From JASHVB01 sp035508435 (lineage in GTDB: Bacteria; Pseudomonadota; Alphaproteobacteria; Acetobacterales; Acetobacteraceae), in NCBI GenBank assembly GCA_035508435.1, contig DATJNA010000063.1, forward strand, positions 1-64,000: a DNA stretch of 64,000 nt. The letters are read 5' to 3'. Numbering within the stretch: position 1 is the stretch's first letter; each line of letters begins with the position of its first letter. The position numbers were made by a program, and so were the translations under genes. Of this stretch, positions 56,994-64,000 are shown in pieces. The notes below the pieces were generated by a model. It was not told where the DNA came from and made no database searches. It worked only from the letters and a program-made list of their open reading frames with translations.

Positions 56994-57816
56994 CGTGTCG
57001 CTCCGTCTCGATGGACAATCTCACCAGGATCGGCAGATGGTCAGGGGCATCCCGAGCAGTCTGATTTGCGGGAAGCAGGTCCCTACCGTCGATCCAGGAA
57101 ATCACGGCCACGCTGTCCTCGGCATAATAGCGCAGCAGCTCCGGTCGTAATAGCACTTGGTCAAACGTGTTCCAGAAATAACTGACCAGGCCGCCACGAG
57201 CATAGTAATGGGTCCCAGGCGGCCCTTTGGACTCGTCGCCCATCCGGCTCCACATGGGGTTACAGAAAAAGCTCCAGTCCTTGCCTTGCACCGAACGAGG
57301 CGGCCGCTCGGCGATTCGTTTATCCATAACGCCATGCAGCCCGTCGGCTGCCACCATGGCGTCCTCGAATGGATTGGCATTGAGGTCGCCGATTACAACG
57401 GTATTTCGATGGCCGACCTGCCTCTCAGCCTCCTCAATGTCGCCGCGCAGGCGGCGAATGCGATAATGTTGGTCTTGATCGTCACTTTGCAACTTACTTG
57501 GCATATGCACGGCGACAATCAAGACTGACGCGCCTATTGGCGGCGACAGGTTACGGATCGACACGCGGCCATCATCAAAGAGCGGCGTAATGGATGCAAT
57601 GGGGTACCGGGTAAAGCATCTGACTCGGCTCACGACGGGTGAACGCAATTCCCAATACGGAGCGTCCTTTGTTGAATTCAACCGGCCAAGCATTTCGATC
57701 GCATTTGCCTCAAGCTCGGCAAGCATCAACACGTCGACTTCATGGTCCTGGCAGATACTGGCCAGCGAATCGGCAATATGGCTGCCTCGGACGTTCCAAA
57801 ACAGAAGCACGGCCAC
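56986..57816 (-). CDS. Endonuclease/exonuclease/phosphatase-fold protein
   Basis: A 276-residue EEP-family enzyme (DNase I/exonuclease III fold). All core motifs are present: N8 in FWNVRG, E34 in LMLAELEAN, H104 in VAVHMPSK, D144 and N146 in IGDLNANPFED, D in NTFDQVLLRPE, and D259-H260 near the C-terminus. It should be metal-dependent, cleaving a phosphodiester or phosphomonoester; substrate unknown. The start is GTG 57816, because an in-frame stop lies shortly upstream and no better ATG exists. GC is lower than in the flanks. First gene of a two-gene cassette. Confidence 0.85.
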   Translation of the reverse strand: MAVLLFWNVRGSHIADSLASICQDHEVDVLMLAELEANAIEMLGRLNSTKDAPYWELRSPVVSRVRCFTRYPIASITPLFDDGRVSIRNLSPPIGASVLIVAVHMPSKLQSDDQDQHYRIRRLRGDIEEAERQVGHRNTVVIGDLNANPFEDAMVAADGLHGVMDKRIAERPPRSVQGKDWSFFCNPMWSRMGDESKGPPGTHYYARGGLVSYFWNTFDQVLLRPELLRYYAEDSVAVISWIDGRDLLPANQTARDAPDHLPILVRLSIETERHDG

Positions 57817-57965
57817 TGCAGTGAATCACTTTGTCAGCAGCTCCGGACCAAGCCGGGCCTGTTGGGTAGCATGCCACGCGCGCGGCCCCCGCGCCAGACT
57901 TCGCTTGACGTCCCGCCGGTCGGTCTGCACCTATGGCGCCGACAGATGCGACTGGAACCTGCCAC

Positions 57966-59387
57966 ATGTCGGATGCCGTGCTCGCCCATCTCGCCATCCA
58001 GCGCGAGGCCATTTTGGAACGGCTGAAGACGCTGCTGCGGCTGCCCAGTGTCTCCACCGATCCGGCCTATGCCGACGCGATGCAGGCGGCGCGTGAATTC
58101 CTGTTGCAACGGCTGCGCGACGCCGGCATGCAGAACGTGCAGTTGCTGGATGGCGGCGGTCAGCCAGCGGTGTTCGGCGAATGGCTCGGAGCGGCAGGCA
58201 AGCCCACGCTGATCGTGTATGGGCACTACGACGTGCAGCCCGCCGATCCGCTGGAGCTGTGGGACTCGCCGCCGTTTGAACCGACCGAGCGGAACGGACG
58301 CCTCTACGCGCGCGGCGCGTCCGACGTGAAGGGCTCCACCACCATTGCCGTCGAAACGATCGCCGGATTCCTCGCAACAACCGGCGCCCTTCCCATCAAT
58401 GTCAAACTGTTCATTGAAGGCGAGGAGGAATGCGGCAGCCCCAGCCTTCGCGGTATCGTCGAACGCTATGGCGATCTGCTGTCCGCCGACGCCATGCTGT
58501 CGGCCGACGGCGGGCGCGCCAGCACCACGGTGCCGACGCTGGGCATCGGCGGTCGCGGCATCGCCGGCCTGCAGTTCACGTTGCGCGCGGCGAACAAGGA
58601 CGGGCATTCCGGCCGCTATGGCGGCGCCGCCCGCAACGCGTTGCATGACATGGCCGCCTTGATCGCCAGCCTGCACGACGGCGACGGCCGCATCCTGGTA
58701 GCGCGTTTCGGTGACGACGCGGCACCGATCACCAATGCCGCGCGTGCCGCCGCCGCCGCACTGCCGTTCGACGAGGCGGAATTCCTCGCCGGCGTCGGCG
58801 GCGTGCGATACGGCGATCCGGCCTATACCGCGCGCGAGCTCACCACGTTGCGCCCGACCATCGAAGTGAACGGGATGTGGGGCGGCTACACCGGGGCCGG
58901 CACCAAGACCGTGCTGCCCGCCGAGGCGCACGCGAAAATCACCATGCGCCTGGCACCCGGCATGGATCCGGGCCGTGCCCGCCAGCATCTTGTCGCACAT
59001 CTGCAAGCGGCGGTGCCGCCGGGCGTGGAGATCACCTTCACCCGCGACGAAGGCGGAACCCCGGCGCCGACGCTGCCGGAGGATCATCCGCTGCTGCTGA
59101 CCGCCTCGCGCGTGCAGGAGCAATTGCATGGCCGCAAGCCGGTGCCGGTACGCGCCGGCGGCACCATTCCCATCAGCGCAATCTTCCGCGAGATGCTTGG
59201 CATCGACACCTTGACCTACGGCCTGGCGATGCCAGACGAAGACGTGCACGCGCCAAACGAGTTCTTCCGCCTGTCATCCTTCGATGAAGGACTGAAGAGC
59301 TGGCCGATGCTATTGAGCGAACTTGGCAAGCTCAGCGCCGCGGAGTTCGCGCCGTTCAGGCACGCCACGGTCACCGCTCCACTTTGA
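57966..59387 (+). CDS. M20-family dipeptidase
   Basis: A 473-residue zinc metallopeptidase (M20/ArgE-DapE type, closest to dipeptidases annotated CNDP-like). Metal and catalytic motifs: VYGHYDVQPADPLELW (His ligand and Asp), GRLYARGASDVKGS (bridging Asp), IEGEEECGSPS (Glu base and ligand), and a late histidine in DEDVHAPNEFF. The dimerisation domain contains ANKDGHSGRYGG. Likely cytoplasmic; hydrolyses dipeptides or related amides. Only a weak ribosome site lies before ATG 57966. Confidence 0.92.
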   Translation: MSDAVLAHLAIQREAILERLKTLLRLPSVSTDPAYADAMQAAREFLLQRLRDAGMQNVQLLDGGGQPAVFGEWLGAAGKPTLIVYGHYDVQPADPLELWDSPPFEPTERNGRLYARGASDVKGSTTIAVETIAGFLATTGALPINVKLFIEGEEECGSPSLRGIVERYGDLLSADAMLSADGGRASTTVPTLGIGGRGIAGLQFTLRAANKDGHSGRYGGAARNALHDMAALIASLHDGDGRILVARFGDDAAPITNAARAAAAALPFDEAEFLAGVGGVRYGDPAYTARELTTLRPTIEVNGMWGGYTGAGTKTVLPAEAHAKITMRLAPGMDPGRARQHLVAHLQAAVPPGVEITFTRDEGGTPAPTLPEDHPLLLTASRVQEQLHGRKPVPVRAGGTIPISAIFREMLGIDTLTYGLAMPDEDVHAPNEFFRLSSFDEGLKSWPMLLSELGKLSAAEFAPFRHATVTAPL

Positions 59388-59495
59388 CACGGCGTGCCGC
59401 AACGGCACGCGGGGCGCGGCGACTCGCCGACCACTTCCTGCTCGAAGGCGAATCGCAAGCCCCGGCCGCCTGCCATTTCGTTGGAACGGCGGACG

Positions 59496-60146
59496 CTACG
59501 CCGCCAGCTTGAGTGCAGGCGAGACGGCGAAGCCGGCCTCGGTCTTCGAGCGTATCTCCTCCACCGTGACCTCGGGCGCGATATCGATCAGCGTCAGGCC
59601 CTGCTTGCCGATGTCGAACACGCCCAGCTCGGTGATCACCAGGTCCACCACACCGGCACCGGTCAGCGGCAATGTGCAGCGGTGCAGCAGCTTGGGCTTA
59701 CCGCCTGCGGTATGCTCCATCAGCACCACCACGCGCTTCACGCCGGCCACGAGATCCATCGCGCCGCCCATCCCCTTTACCATCTTGCCGGGGATCATCC
59801 AGTTGGCGAGGTCACCGTTCTCCGCCACCTGCAAGGCGCCGAGGATCGAAACATCGATGTGCCCGCCGCGCACCATGGCAAAACTGGCAGACGAATCGAA
59901 GAAGCTGGTGGTCGGCAGTTCCGTCACCGTCTGCTTGCCGGCATTGATCAGGTCGGCGTCCTCCTCGCCCTCGAACGGGAACGGGCCCATTCCCAGCATG
60001 CCGTTCTCCGAATGGAGCTGGATCGACATGCCTTCGGGAATATGGTTCGCCACCAGGGTGGGAATGCCAATGCCGAGGTTCACATAGAACCCGTCGTGCA
60101 GCTCGTGCGCCGCGCGGGCGGCCATCTGATCGCGACTCCAGGCCAT
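59496..60146 (-). CDS. 3-oxoacid CoA-transferase, subunit B
   Basis: A 216-residue beta subunit of a succinyl-CoA:3-oxoacid (or acetate) CoA-transferase. The catalytic glutamate is in HSENGMLGMGPFP, and VSILGALQVAENGDLANWMIPGKMVKGMGGAMDLVAG is the family signature. With subunit A it transfers CoA to acetoacetate or similar acids for ketone-body or polyhydroxybutyrate turnover. AAAGGA precedes the ATG. It lies 16 bp after subunit A. Confidence 0.93.
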   Translation of the reverse strand: MAWSRDQMAARAAHELHDGFYVNLGIGIPTLVANHIPEGMSIQLHSENGMLGMGPFPFEGEEDADLINAGKQTVTELPTTSFFDSSASFAMVRGGHIDVSILGALQVAENGDLANWMIPGKMVKGMGGAMDLVAGVKRVVVLMEHTAGGKPKLLHRCTLPLTGAGVVDLVITELGVFDIGKQGLTLIDIAPEVTVEEIRSKTEAGFAVSPALKLAA

Positions 60147-60162
60147 CGCCGATTATCCTTTC

Positions 60163-60870
60163 TCAATACCGCTTGCGCACGGTGCGTTGCTCGATCCGCT
60201 TGTCCACCGTTTCCAAGGGGACGATGCGGTTGACGAAAATGCCGGGCGTGATGATGTGGTCAGGGTCGATCTGGCCGTTCGGCACCAGGTCCTCGACCTC
60301 CGCCACCACCACCTCCGCCGCCGTCGCCATGATCGGATTGAAGTTTCGCGCCGTCTTGCGATAGATCAGGTTGCCTTCGTGGTCCGATTTCCAGGCGTGG
60401 ATCACCGCAAGGTCGGCGCGCAGGCCGCGCTCCATCACATAGGTGCGACCGTCGAATTCCTTGGTCTCCTTGCCCTCGGCGATCTGGGTGCCGGCGCCGG
60501 TGGCGGTGTAGAAGGCCGGGACGCCGGCGCCGCCGGCACGGATGCGCTCGGCCAGCGTGCCCTGCGGGTTGAATTCGATCTCCAGCTCGCCGGCGAGATA
60601 CTGCCGTGCAAAGGTGGCGTTCTCGCCGACATAGGAGCTGATCATCTTGCGGACCTGCCGCGTCTGGAGCAGTACGCCGAGGCCAACTTCGTCAATGCCG
60701 GCGTTGTTGGAGACGATCGTCAGACCCTTCACACCGCTGTCGCGGATGGCATCGATCAGCACCGCGGGAATGCCGCATAGGCCGAAGCCGCCGGACATGA
60801 TGGTGATGCCGTCACGCAACAACCCCGCGAGGGCCGCGTTTGCATCGGGATAGAGCTTGTTGACCGCCAT
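60163..60870 (-). CDS. 3-oxoacid CoA-transferase, subunit A
   Basis: A 235-residue alpha subunit. The conserved ITIMSGGFGLCGIPAVLIDAI, LTIVSNNAGIDEVGLGVLL, FYTATGAGTQIAEGKETKEFDG and KSDHEGNLIYRKTARNFNPIMATAA segments match SCOT/AtoD-type proteins. ATG 60870 has AGGGGGTG upstream; codons beyond this in the open frame show no family features. First gene of a two-gene operon. Confidence 0.93.
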   Translation of the reverse strand: MAVNKLYPDANAALAGLLRDGITIMSGGFGLCGIPAVLIDAIRDSGVKGLTIVSNNAGIDEVGLGVLLQTRQVRKMISSYVGENATFARQYLAGELEIEFNPQGTLAERIRAGGAGVPAFYTATGAGTQIAEGKETKEFDGRTYVMERGLRADLAVIHAWKSDHEGNLIYRKTARNFNPIMATAAEVVVAEVEDLVPNGQIDPDHIITPGIFVNRIVPLETVDKRIEQRTVRKRY

Positions 60871-61055
60871 AGGCACCCCCTGCCGCTGGCCGGGAAAGTG
60901 CCGCGCGGGCGGCCCGGAAGCAAGCGGCGACGGCGCGGTTAGGGAATATTGGCACACAGACCCACCGGCCCATTCCTGACCTGCGTCGTTGCCGCTTGCC
61001 TCCCGCCCGGCGCATCGTAAGTTGGCATCATGCCTGCGGGAGGACGCCTGAGCCG

Positions 61056-62249
61056 ATGACCTCGATCGAACTCTGGAACCATTGCGAGAACCCGTATCCG
61101 TTCGTCCCGGCAGAAGAGCTGGACGCGGCGCCGGCGGTGCGTGCCAGCCTGCCCAACCGCTATTGCGATCCCAGGATCGCAGCGCAGCTCTATGATGAAA
61201 TCTTCGACGAGTATCGGCTGTGCGACGAGCTCGGACTGCACATCGTCACGAACGAGCATCACTCCGGCATCAACAACCTGTGGGCGGCAAGCCCGGTGAT
61301 CACCGGCATCGTTGCGCGCATCACACAGAAGGTGCGTATCCTTTCGCTGGGCACGCTGGTCACGGTGCGGCCGGATCCGGTACGCGTGGCCACCGAATAC
61401 GCCACCATCGATGTGTTGAGCCGCGGACGCCTGGACATCGGCTTCGTCAAGTCCGGCACAACCGAGATGGTCTCCGGCGACACCAACCCGATGCGCAACC
61501 GCGAACGCGAATGGGAGGCGATCGACCTGATCGAGAAGACGCTGACCAGCCATGACGGGCCGTTCAGTTGGGAGGGTAAATTCTTCCAGCACGCGCACGT
61601 CAATGTCTGGCCGCGCTGCTGGCAGCAGCCACGGCCGGAGTTCTGGGCCGCCACCAGCGATTTTCCCACCTGCGCCGAGCTGGGCCGGCGCGGCATCGTC
61701 AACACGCTATTGTTCGGCGGCTACAGCCGTACGAAGCAGGCGTTCGATGCCAACAAGCGGGCGCGCATGGAGGCGGGCCTGCCGCCGCCGGGCGAGGACC
61801 GCTTCTCCTATATGGCGTTCTGCTACGTCGGCGATACCGATGCCGAAGCGCAGCGGGTCGGGCAGAAGATTCCCTGGTTCCTGACCGTCAGCATGAAAAG
61901 CCAACCGCAGATGTCGAAGTTCCAGCCGGGCCAGATACTGCCGGAGATGACGCCGGCCGCGTGGCGCCAGGGTGTCTCCAAGCGGCCGACCGATCTCAGT
62001 GTCGCGTCGCTCATCGCCCAGGGCCAGATGTTCGCCGGCAATCCCGATACGGTGGCACGGCAGATCAAGGAGTTTCGCCGCCGCGTTGGCGGGGTGGGGC
62101 GCATCATCATGATGACGCGGCAGGGTCTGGTGACGCACGCGGAGGCGGAGAAGAGCTTCAAGTTGGCCGCGCGGGAGGTGCTGCCACAGTTGCAGGATCT
62201 GCCGCCGATTGAGCAAGCCGAACCGATGGCGGCAGGAGCTGTGGCATGA
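61056..62249 (+). CDS. LLM-class flavin-dependent oxidoreductase
   Basis: A 397-residue luciferase-like monooxygenase (ELWNHCENPYPFVPAEEL, LCDELGLHIVTNEHHSG, SLGTLVTVRPDPVRVATEYATIDVLSRGRLDIGFVKSG). The order of secondary-structure elements matches bacterial luciferase alpha-like proteins, and EHH follows the usual active-site EHH pattern. Substrate unknown. GGGAGGACG precedes ATG 61056. The alpha/beta hydrolase downstream in the same direction suggests a small catabolic unit. It is divergent from the CoA-transferase genes. Confidence 0.88.
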   Translation: MTSIELWNHCENPYPFVPAEELDAAPAVRASLPNRYCDPRIAAQLYDEIFDEYRLCDELGLHIVTNEHHSGINNLWAASPVITGIVARITQKVRILSLGTLVTVRPDPVRVATEYATIDVLSRGRLDIGFVKSGTTEMVSGDTNPMRNREREWEAIDLIEKTLTSHDGPFSWEGKFFQHAHVNVWPRCWQQPRPEFWAATSDFPTCAELGRRGIVNTLLFGGYSRTKQAFDANKRARMEAGLPPPGEDRFSYMAFCYVGDTDAEAQRVGQKIPWFLTVSMKSQPQMSKFQPGQILPEMTPAAWRQGVSKRPTDLSVASLIAQGQMFAGNPDTVARQIKEFRRRVGGVGRIIMMTRQGLVTHAEAEKSFKLAAREVLPQLQDLPPIEQAEPMAAGAVA

Positions 62250-62352
62250 CGCGCTCGGCGCCACTGTCATGGCGGGCGATGAGCCGGCGATCCGCGCACC
62301 AGACTGCGGGGTTGGATGACCGGCTCAGGGACGGCCGTGAGCAGGGCGTGCG

Positions 62353-63150
62353 ATGATGCGTGCCGGCAGCCTCGATCTCGAAATCCTTCGGCGTGGCGAA
62401 GGTCCGCCAATATTGCTCATCCACGGCATAAACCCGATCAGTCCGAGCGCGCCGTTCGTTGATCTGCTGGCGCGGCACGGCACGGTGATAGCGCCGTCGC
62501 ATCCCGGCTTCGGCGCCTCCGCGCGGCCGGCGGATTTCGACACGATCTACGACCTCGTCAACCTCTATCGCGACGTGCTGGATGCGATCGACGCACCACG
62601 CATCAGCGTGGTCGGCTTGAGCTTCGGCGGCTGGATCGCGGCGGAGCTTGCGGTCGGCGGCGCCACGAAGCTCGATCGGCTGGTGCTGGTCGATGCCGTC
62701 GGCATCAAGATCGGCGGGCGCGAGCAACGCGATATCGTGCATTTCTTCAATACCGATCCGGCCGATCTGAACAGATGGGCGTGGCATGACCCGGCGCAGC
62801 GGCCGGAGGGAATCTATGGCCTCGGCTGGCAGGCGACGATCAGCGATGCAATGAGCGACGCTGAGATGGTGTCGCTCGCGCGCAACTGGGATGCGCTGTG
62901 CCTGTATGGCTGGAAGCCGCATATGTTCAATCCTCAGCTCGGCTTCTGGCTGCGTCGGATTGCCACGCCCACGTTGGTGTTGTGGGGTGAGTCCGATCGC
63001 ATCGTGACGCCGGAATACGGGCGGACCTATGCGCAACGGATCCCCGGCGCCGTGTTTCAAACGCTTCCTGCCGCCGGCCATCATCCCGAACTGGAGCAAC
63101 CGGCAGCGTTCGTTGAACGTGTTGCGGCATTCCTGCGGCGCGAGGCGTGA
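62353..63150 (+). CDS. Alpha/beta-fold hydrolase
   Basis: A 265-residue hydrolase. The oxyanion region is LLIHGINPISPSAPF, the nucleophile serine lies in VVGLSFGGWIAAELA (GLSFGG), the acid in WGESDRIVTPEYG, and the catalytic histidine in LPAAGHHPELEQPA. Such enzymes cleave esters or C-C bonds of ring-fission products. It lies 103 bp after the LLM gene and 3 bp before a small unknown gene, so the three may form one transcript. Confidence 0.88.
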   Translation: MMRAGSLDLEILRRGEGPPILLIHGINPISPSAPFVDLLARHGTVIAPSHPGFGASARPADFDTIYDLVNLYRDVLDAIDAPRISVVGLSFGGWIAAELAVGGATKLDRLVLVDAVGIKIGGREQRDIVHFFNTDPADLNRWAWHDPAQRPEGIYGLGWQATISDAMSDAEMVSLARNWDALCLYGWKPHMFNPQLGFWLRRIATPTLVLWGESDRIVTPEYGRTYAQRIPGAVFQTLPAAGHHPELEQPAAFVERVAAFLRREA

Positions 63151-63153
63151 ACC

Positions 63154-63498
63154 ATGCCGATATTCATCGTCCGCAATGATGGCCATGTCCCGGAAGGCCT
63201 GGAAGTGAAGCTGCGGCGGCGCACGCCTGCGATCGTCGCGGAGCAAACCGATCGCGTGGACTGGTTCTGCCTCGGCGATCCCGTTGCCGCACGCCACGCC
63301 GGCCACGCTGTGGTGACGCTGCATGACGGTTGGTACGCCGACGATAGCGGCGGTGGGGTTGCGATTTACGGCCCGTATTGGGAAATCCGCGACACGCCAT
63401 TCACCGTGCGTGAGGTCGCGCCGGACCCGGCGACGCCACAGCAGCGGGGCGATGCGGCGGAAATCGTCAATGTCCGAAAAGCGATTTTCGGCGCGTAG
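63154..63498 (+). CDS. Unknown 114-residue protein
   Basis: I recognise no family. The protein is soluble and beta-rich, with notable WFCLGDPVAARHAGHAVVTLHDGWYADDSGGGVAIYGPYWEIRD in the middle. It starts 3 bp after the hydrolase stop, so it is probably translated with it and may share a pathway. No export signal. Confidence 0.7.
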   Translation: MPIFIVRNDGHVPEGLEVKLRRRTPAIVAEQTDRVDWFCLGDPVAARHAGHAVVTLHDGWYADDSGGGVAIYGPYWEIRDTPFTVREVAPDPATPQQRGDAAEIVNVRKAIFGA

Positions 63499-63556
63499 CA
63501 CCCACCCATCGCAATGCAGGGTGCGCCGATAGTGGTTGCAGCCACGGATGCGCTAT

Positions 63557-63606
63557 ACTCGCACGCATCGCGAGTCCTGCTACTCCCACGCATCGCGAGT
63601 CCCGCC
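63557..63606. repeat. 25-bp direct repeat upstream of the SGNH gene
   Basis: ACTCGCACGCATCGCGAGTC starts at 63557 and a close copy (ACTCCCACGCATCGCGAGTC) at 63582. The first copy is itself palindromic at its ends (ACTCGC...GCGAGT). It lies just before the ribosome site of the last gene. Confidence 0.75.
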
Positions 63607-63615
63607 GGAGTGCCC

Positions 63616-64000
63616 ATGCGACGCCTGCCGCTCTATCTGCTGCTTGCCGCCATGCTGTGCGGTATTGCCGTTCCGGCGGGTCTTGCCCGCACCATCCTCG
63701 CCGCGGTTCCGATCAGCCGCATGGACCTGCGTTGGTGGCGTACCCGCTTTGACGAGAAACAGGCGGAGCTGCGGCAGCGCCATCCCGCGCTGGTGTTCTA
63801 CGGTGACTCCATCACGCAGGACTGGGAACGCCACGGTCCGCCGGCGTGGGTGAATTTTGCGCCGGTCTGGCAACGCTTCTATGGCGACCGCGATGCGGTG
63901 AATCTCGGCTTCACCGGCGACACCACCGCCAATCTGTTGTGGCGCGTCGAGCATGGCGAGGCCTCGGGCATCGACCCCAAGGTTGCGGTGATCCTGATCG
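63616..64000 (+). CDS. SGNH/GDSL hydrolase (partial at right edge)
   Basis: The first 128 codons of an exported SGNH-fold esterase or lipase. A signal peptide (RRLPLYLLLAAMLCGIAVPAGLA) precedes block I, VFYGDSITQDW, with the catalytic serine in GDS, and block II, NLGFTGDTTANLLWR. The His-containing block V lies beyond the window. GGAG precedes the ATG. Related proteins include acetylhydrolase-type GDSL enzymes that act on polysaccharide or lipid esters. Confidence 0.85.
   Translation, partial: MRRLPLYLLLAAMLCGIAVPAGLARTILAAVPISRMDLRWWRTRFDEKQAELRQRHPALVFYGDSITQDWERHGPPAWVNFAPVWQRFYGDRDAVNLGFTGDTTANLLWRVEHGEASGIDPKVAVILI

Overview
The window is GC-rich, densely packed chromosomal DNA of a Gram-negative bacterium, most likely an alphaproteobacterium of the Rhodospirillales/Acetobacteraceae type. 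That placement is an inference from the lptF-lptG-lptD-surA-rsmA order, the class II DAHP synthase, the IlvB and SecA sequence style and the dispersed palindromic repeats; no rRNA or other strict marker is present. One tRNA gene (tRNA-Ala, GGC anticodon) is present. There is no CRISPR array, no intact insertion sequence and no recognisable prophage.

Layout. 1-4.4 kb: ilvB (running off the left edge), a 17-bp tandem array, miaA, and an LLM-class flavin oxidoreductase. 4.5-10.3 kb: an LTxxQ/Spy-like periplasmic protein, a large FG-GAP-like repeat protein, and a HAD-superfamily protein of a type seen with surface polysaccharide genes. 10.6-16.2 kb: zinc alcohol dehydrogenase, a small lipoprotein, two glutathione S-transferases, a LysR regulator and an HtrA-like protease. 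16.2-21.9 kb: repeats, a secreted protein built of eight 14-residue repeats, an EmrAB-type efflux pair, and an ECF sigma/anti-sigma pair. 22.0-24.8 kb: secA. 24.8-27.7 kb: an accessory island with an HGGxSTG-motif protein carrying an 84-bp internal repeat, a truncated duplicate of ilvD, and a low-GC two-gene cassette (two-TM protein plus a 53-residue proline-rich peptide). 27.7-32.7 kb: ilvD, tRNA-Ala, class II DAHP synthase and nicotinate phosphoribosyltransferase. 32.9-38.3 kb: an MFS transporter, cbpA-cbpM, a CMD-family protein, a nitroreductase and a HAD phosphatase. 38.9-43.6 kb: acetoin-dehydrogenase-type acoA-acoB-acoC and a D-lactate-dehydrogenase-like FAD enzyme. 43.6-44.1 kb: a dense repeat region. 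44.2-47.0 kb: type III polyketide synthase, methyltransferase and FAD oxidoreductase, translationally coupled. 47.1-55.2 kb: O-antigen-ligase-like protein, then lptF-lptG-lptD-surA-rsmA. 55.2-57.8 kb: an NtaA-type monooxygenase and a low-GC cassette of an EEP-fold nuclease with an unknown partner. 58-64 kb: M20 peptidase, 3-oxoacid CoA-transferase (A and B), an LLM oxidoreductase, an alpha/beta hydrolase, a small unknown protein and the start of an SGNH hydrolase.

How it works together. Branched-chain amino acid synthesis (ilvB, ilvD), aromatic precursor supply (DAHP synthase), NAD salvage, protein export (secA) and outer-membrane biogenesis (lptDFG, surA) are housekeeping functions. The acoABC genes and the FAD dehydrogenase suggest use of acetoin and D-lactate-type carbon. 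The PKS-methyltransferase-oxidoreductase trio looks like a small biosynthetic operon for a methylated, oxidised phenolic or pyrone lipid. The best candidates for undescribed biology are the two-TM/proline-rich cassette next to the broken ilvD copy, the EEP nuclease cassette, the PKS trio, the 14-residue repeat protein, and the many tandem arrays between genes.
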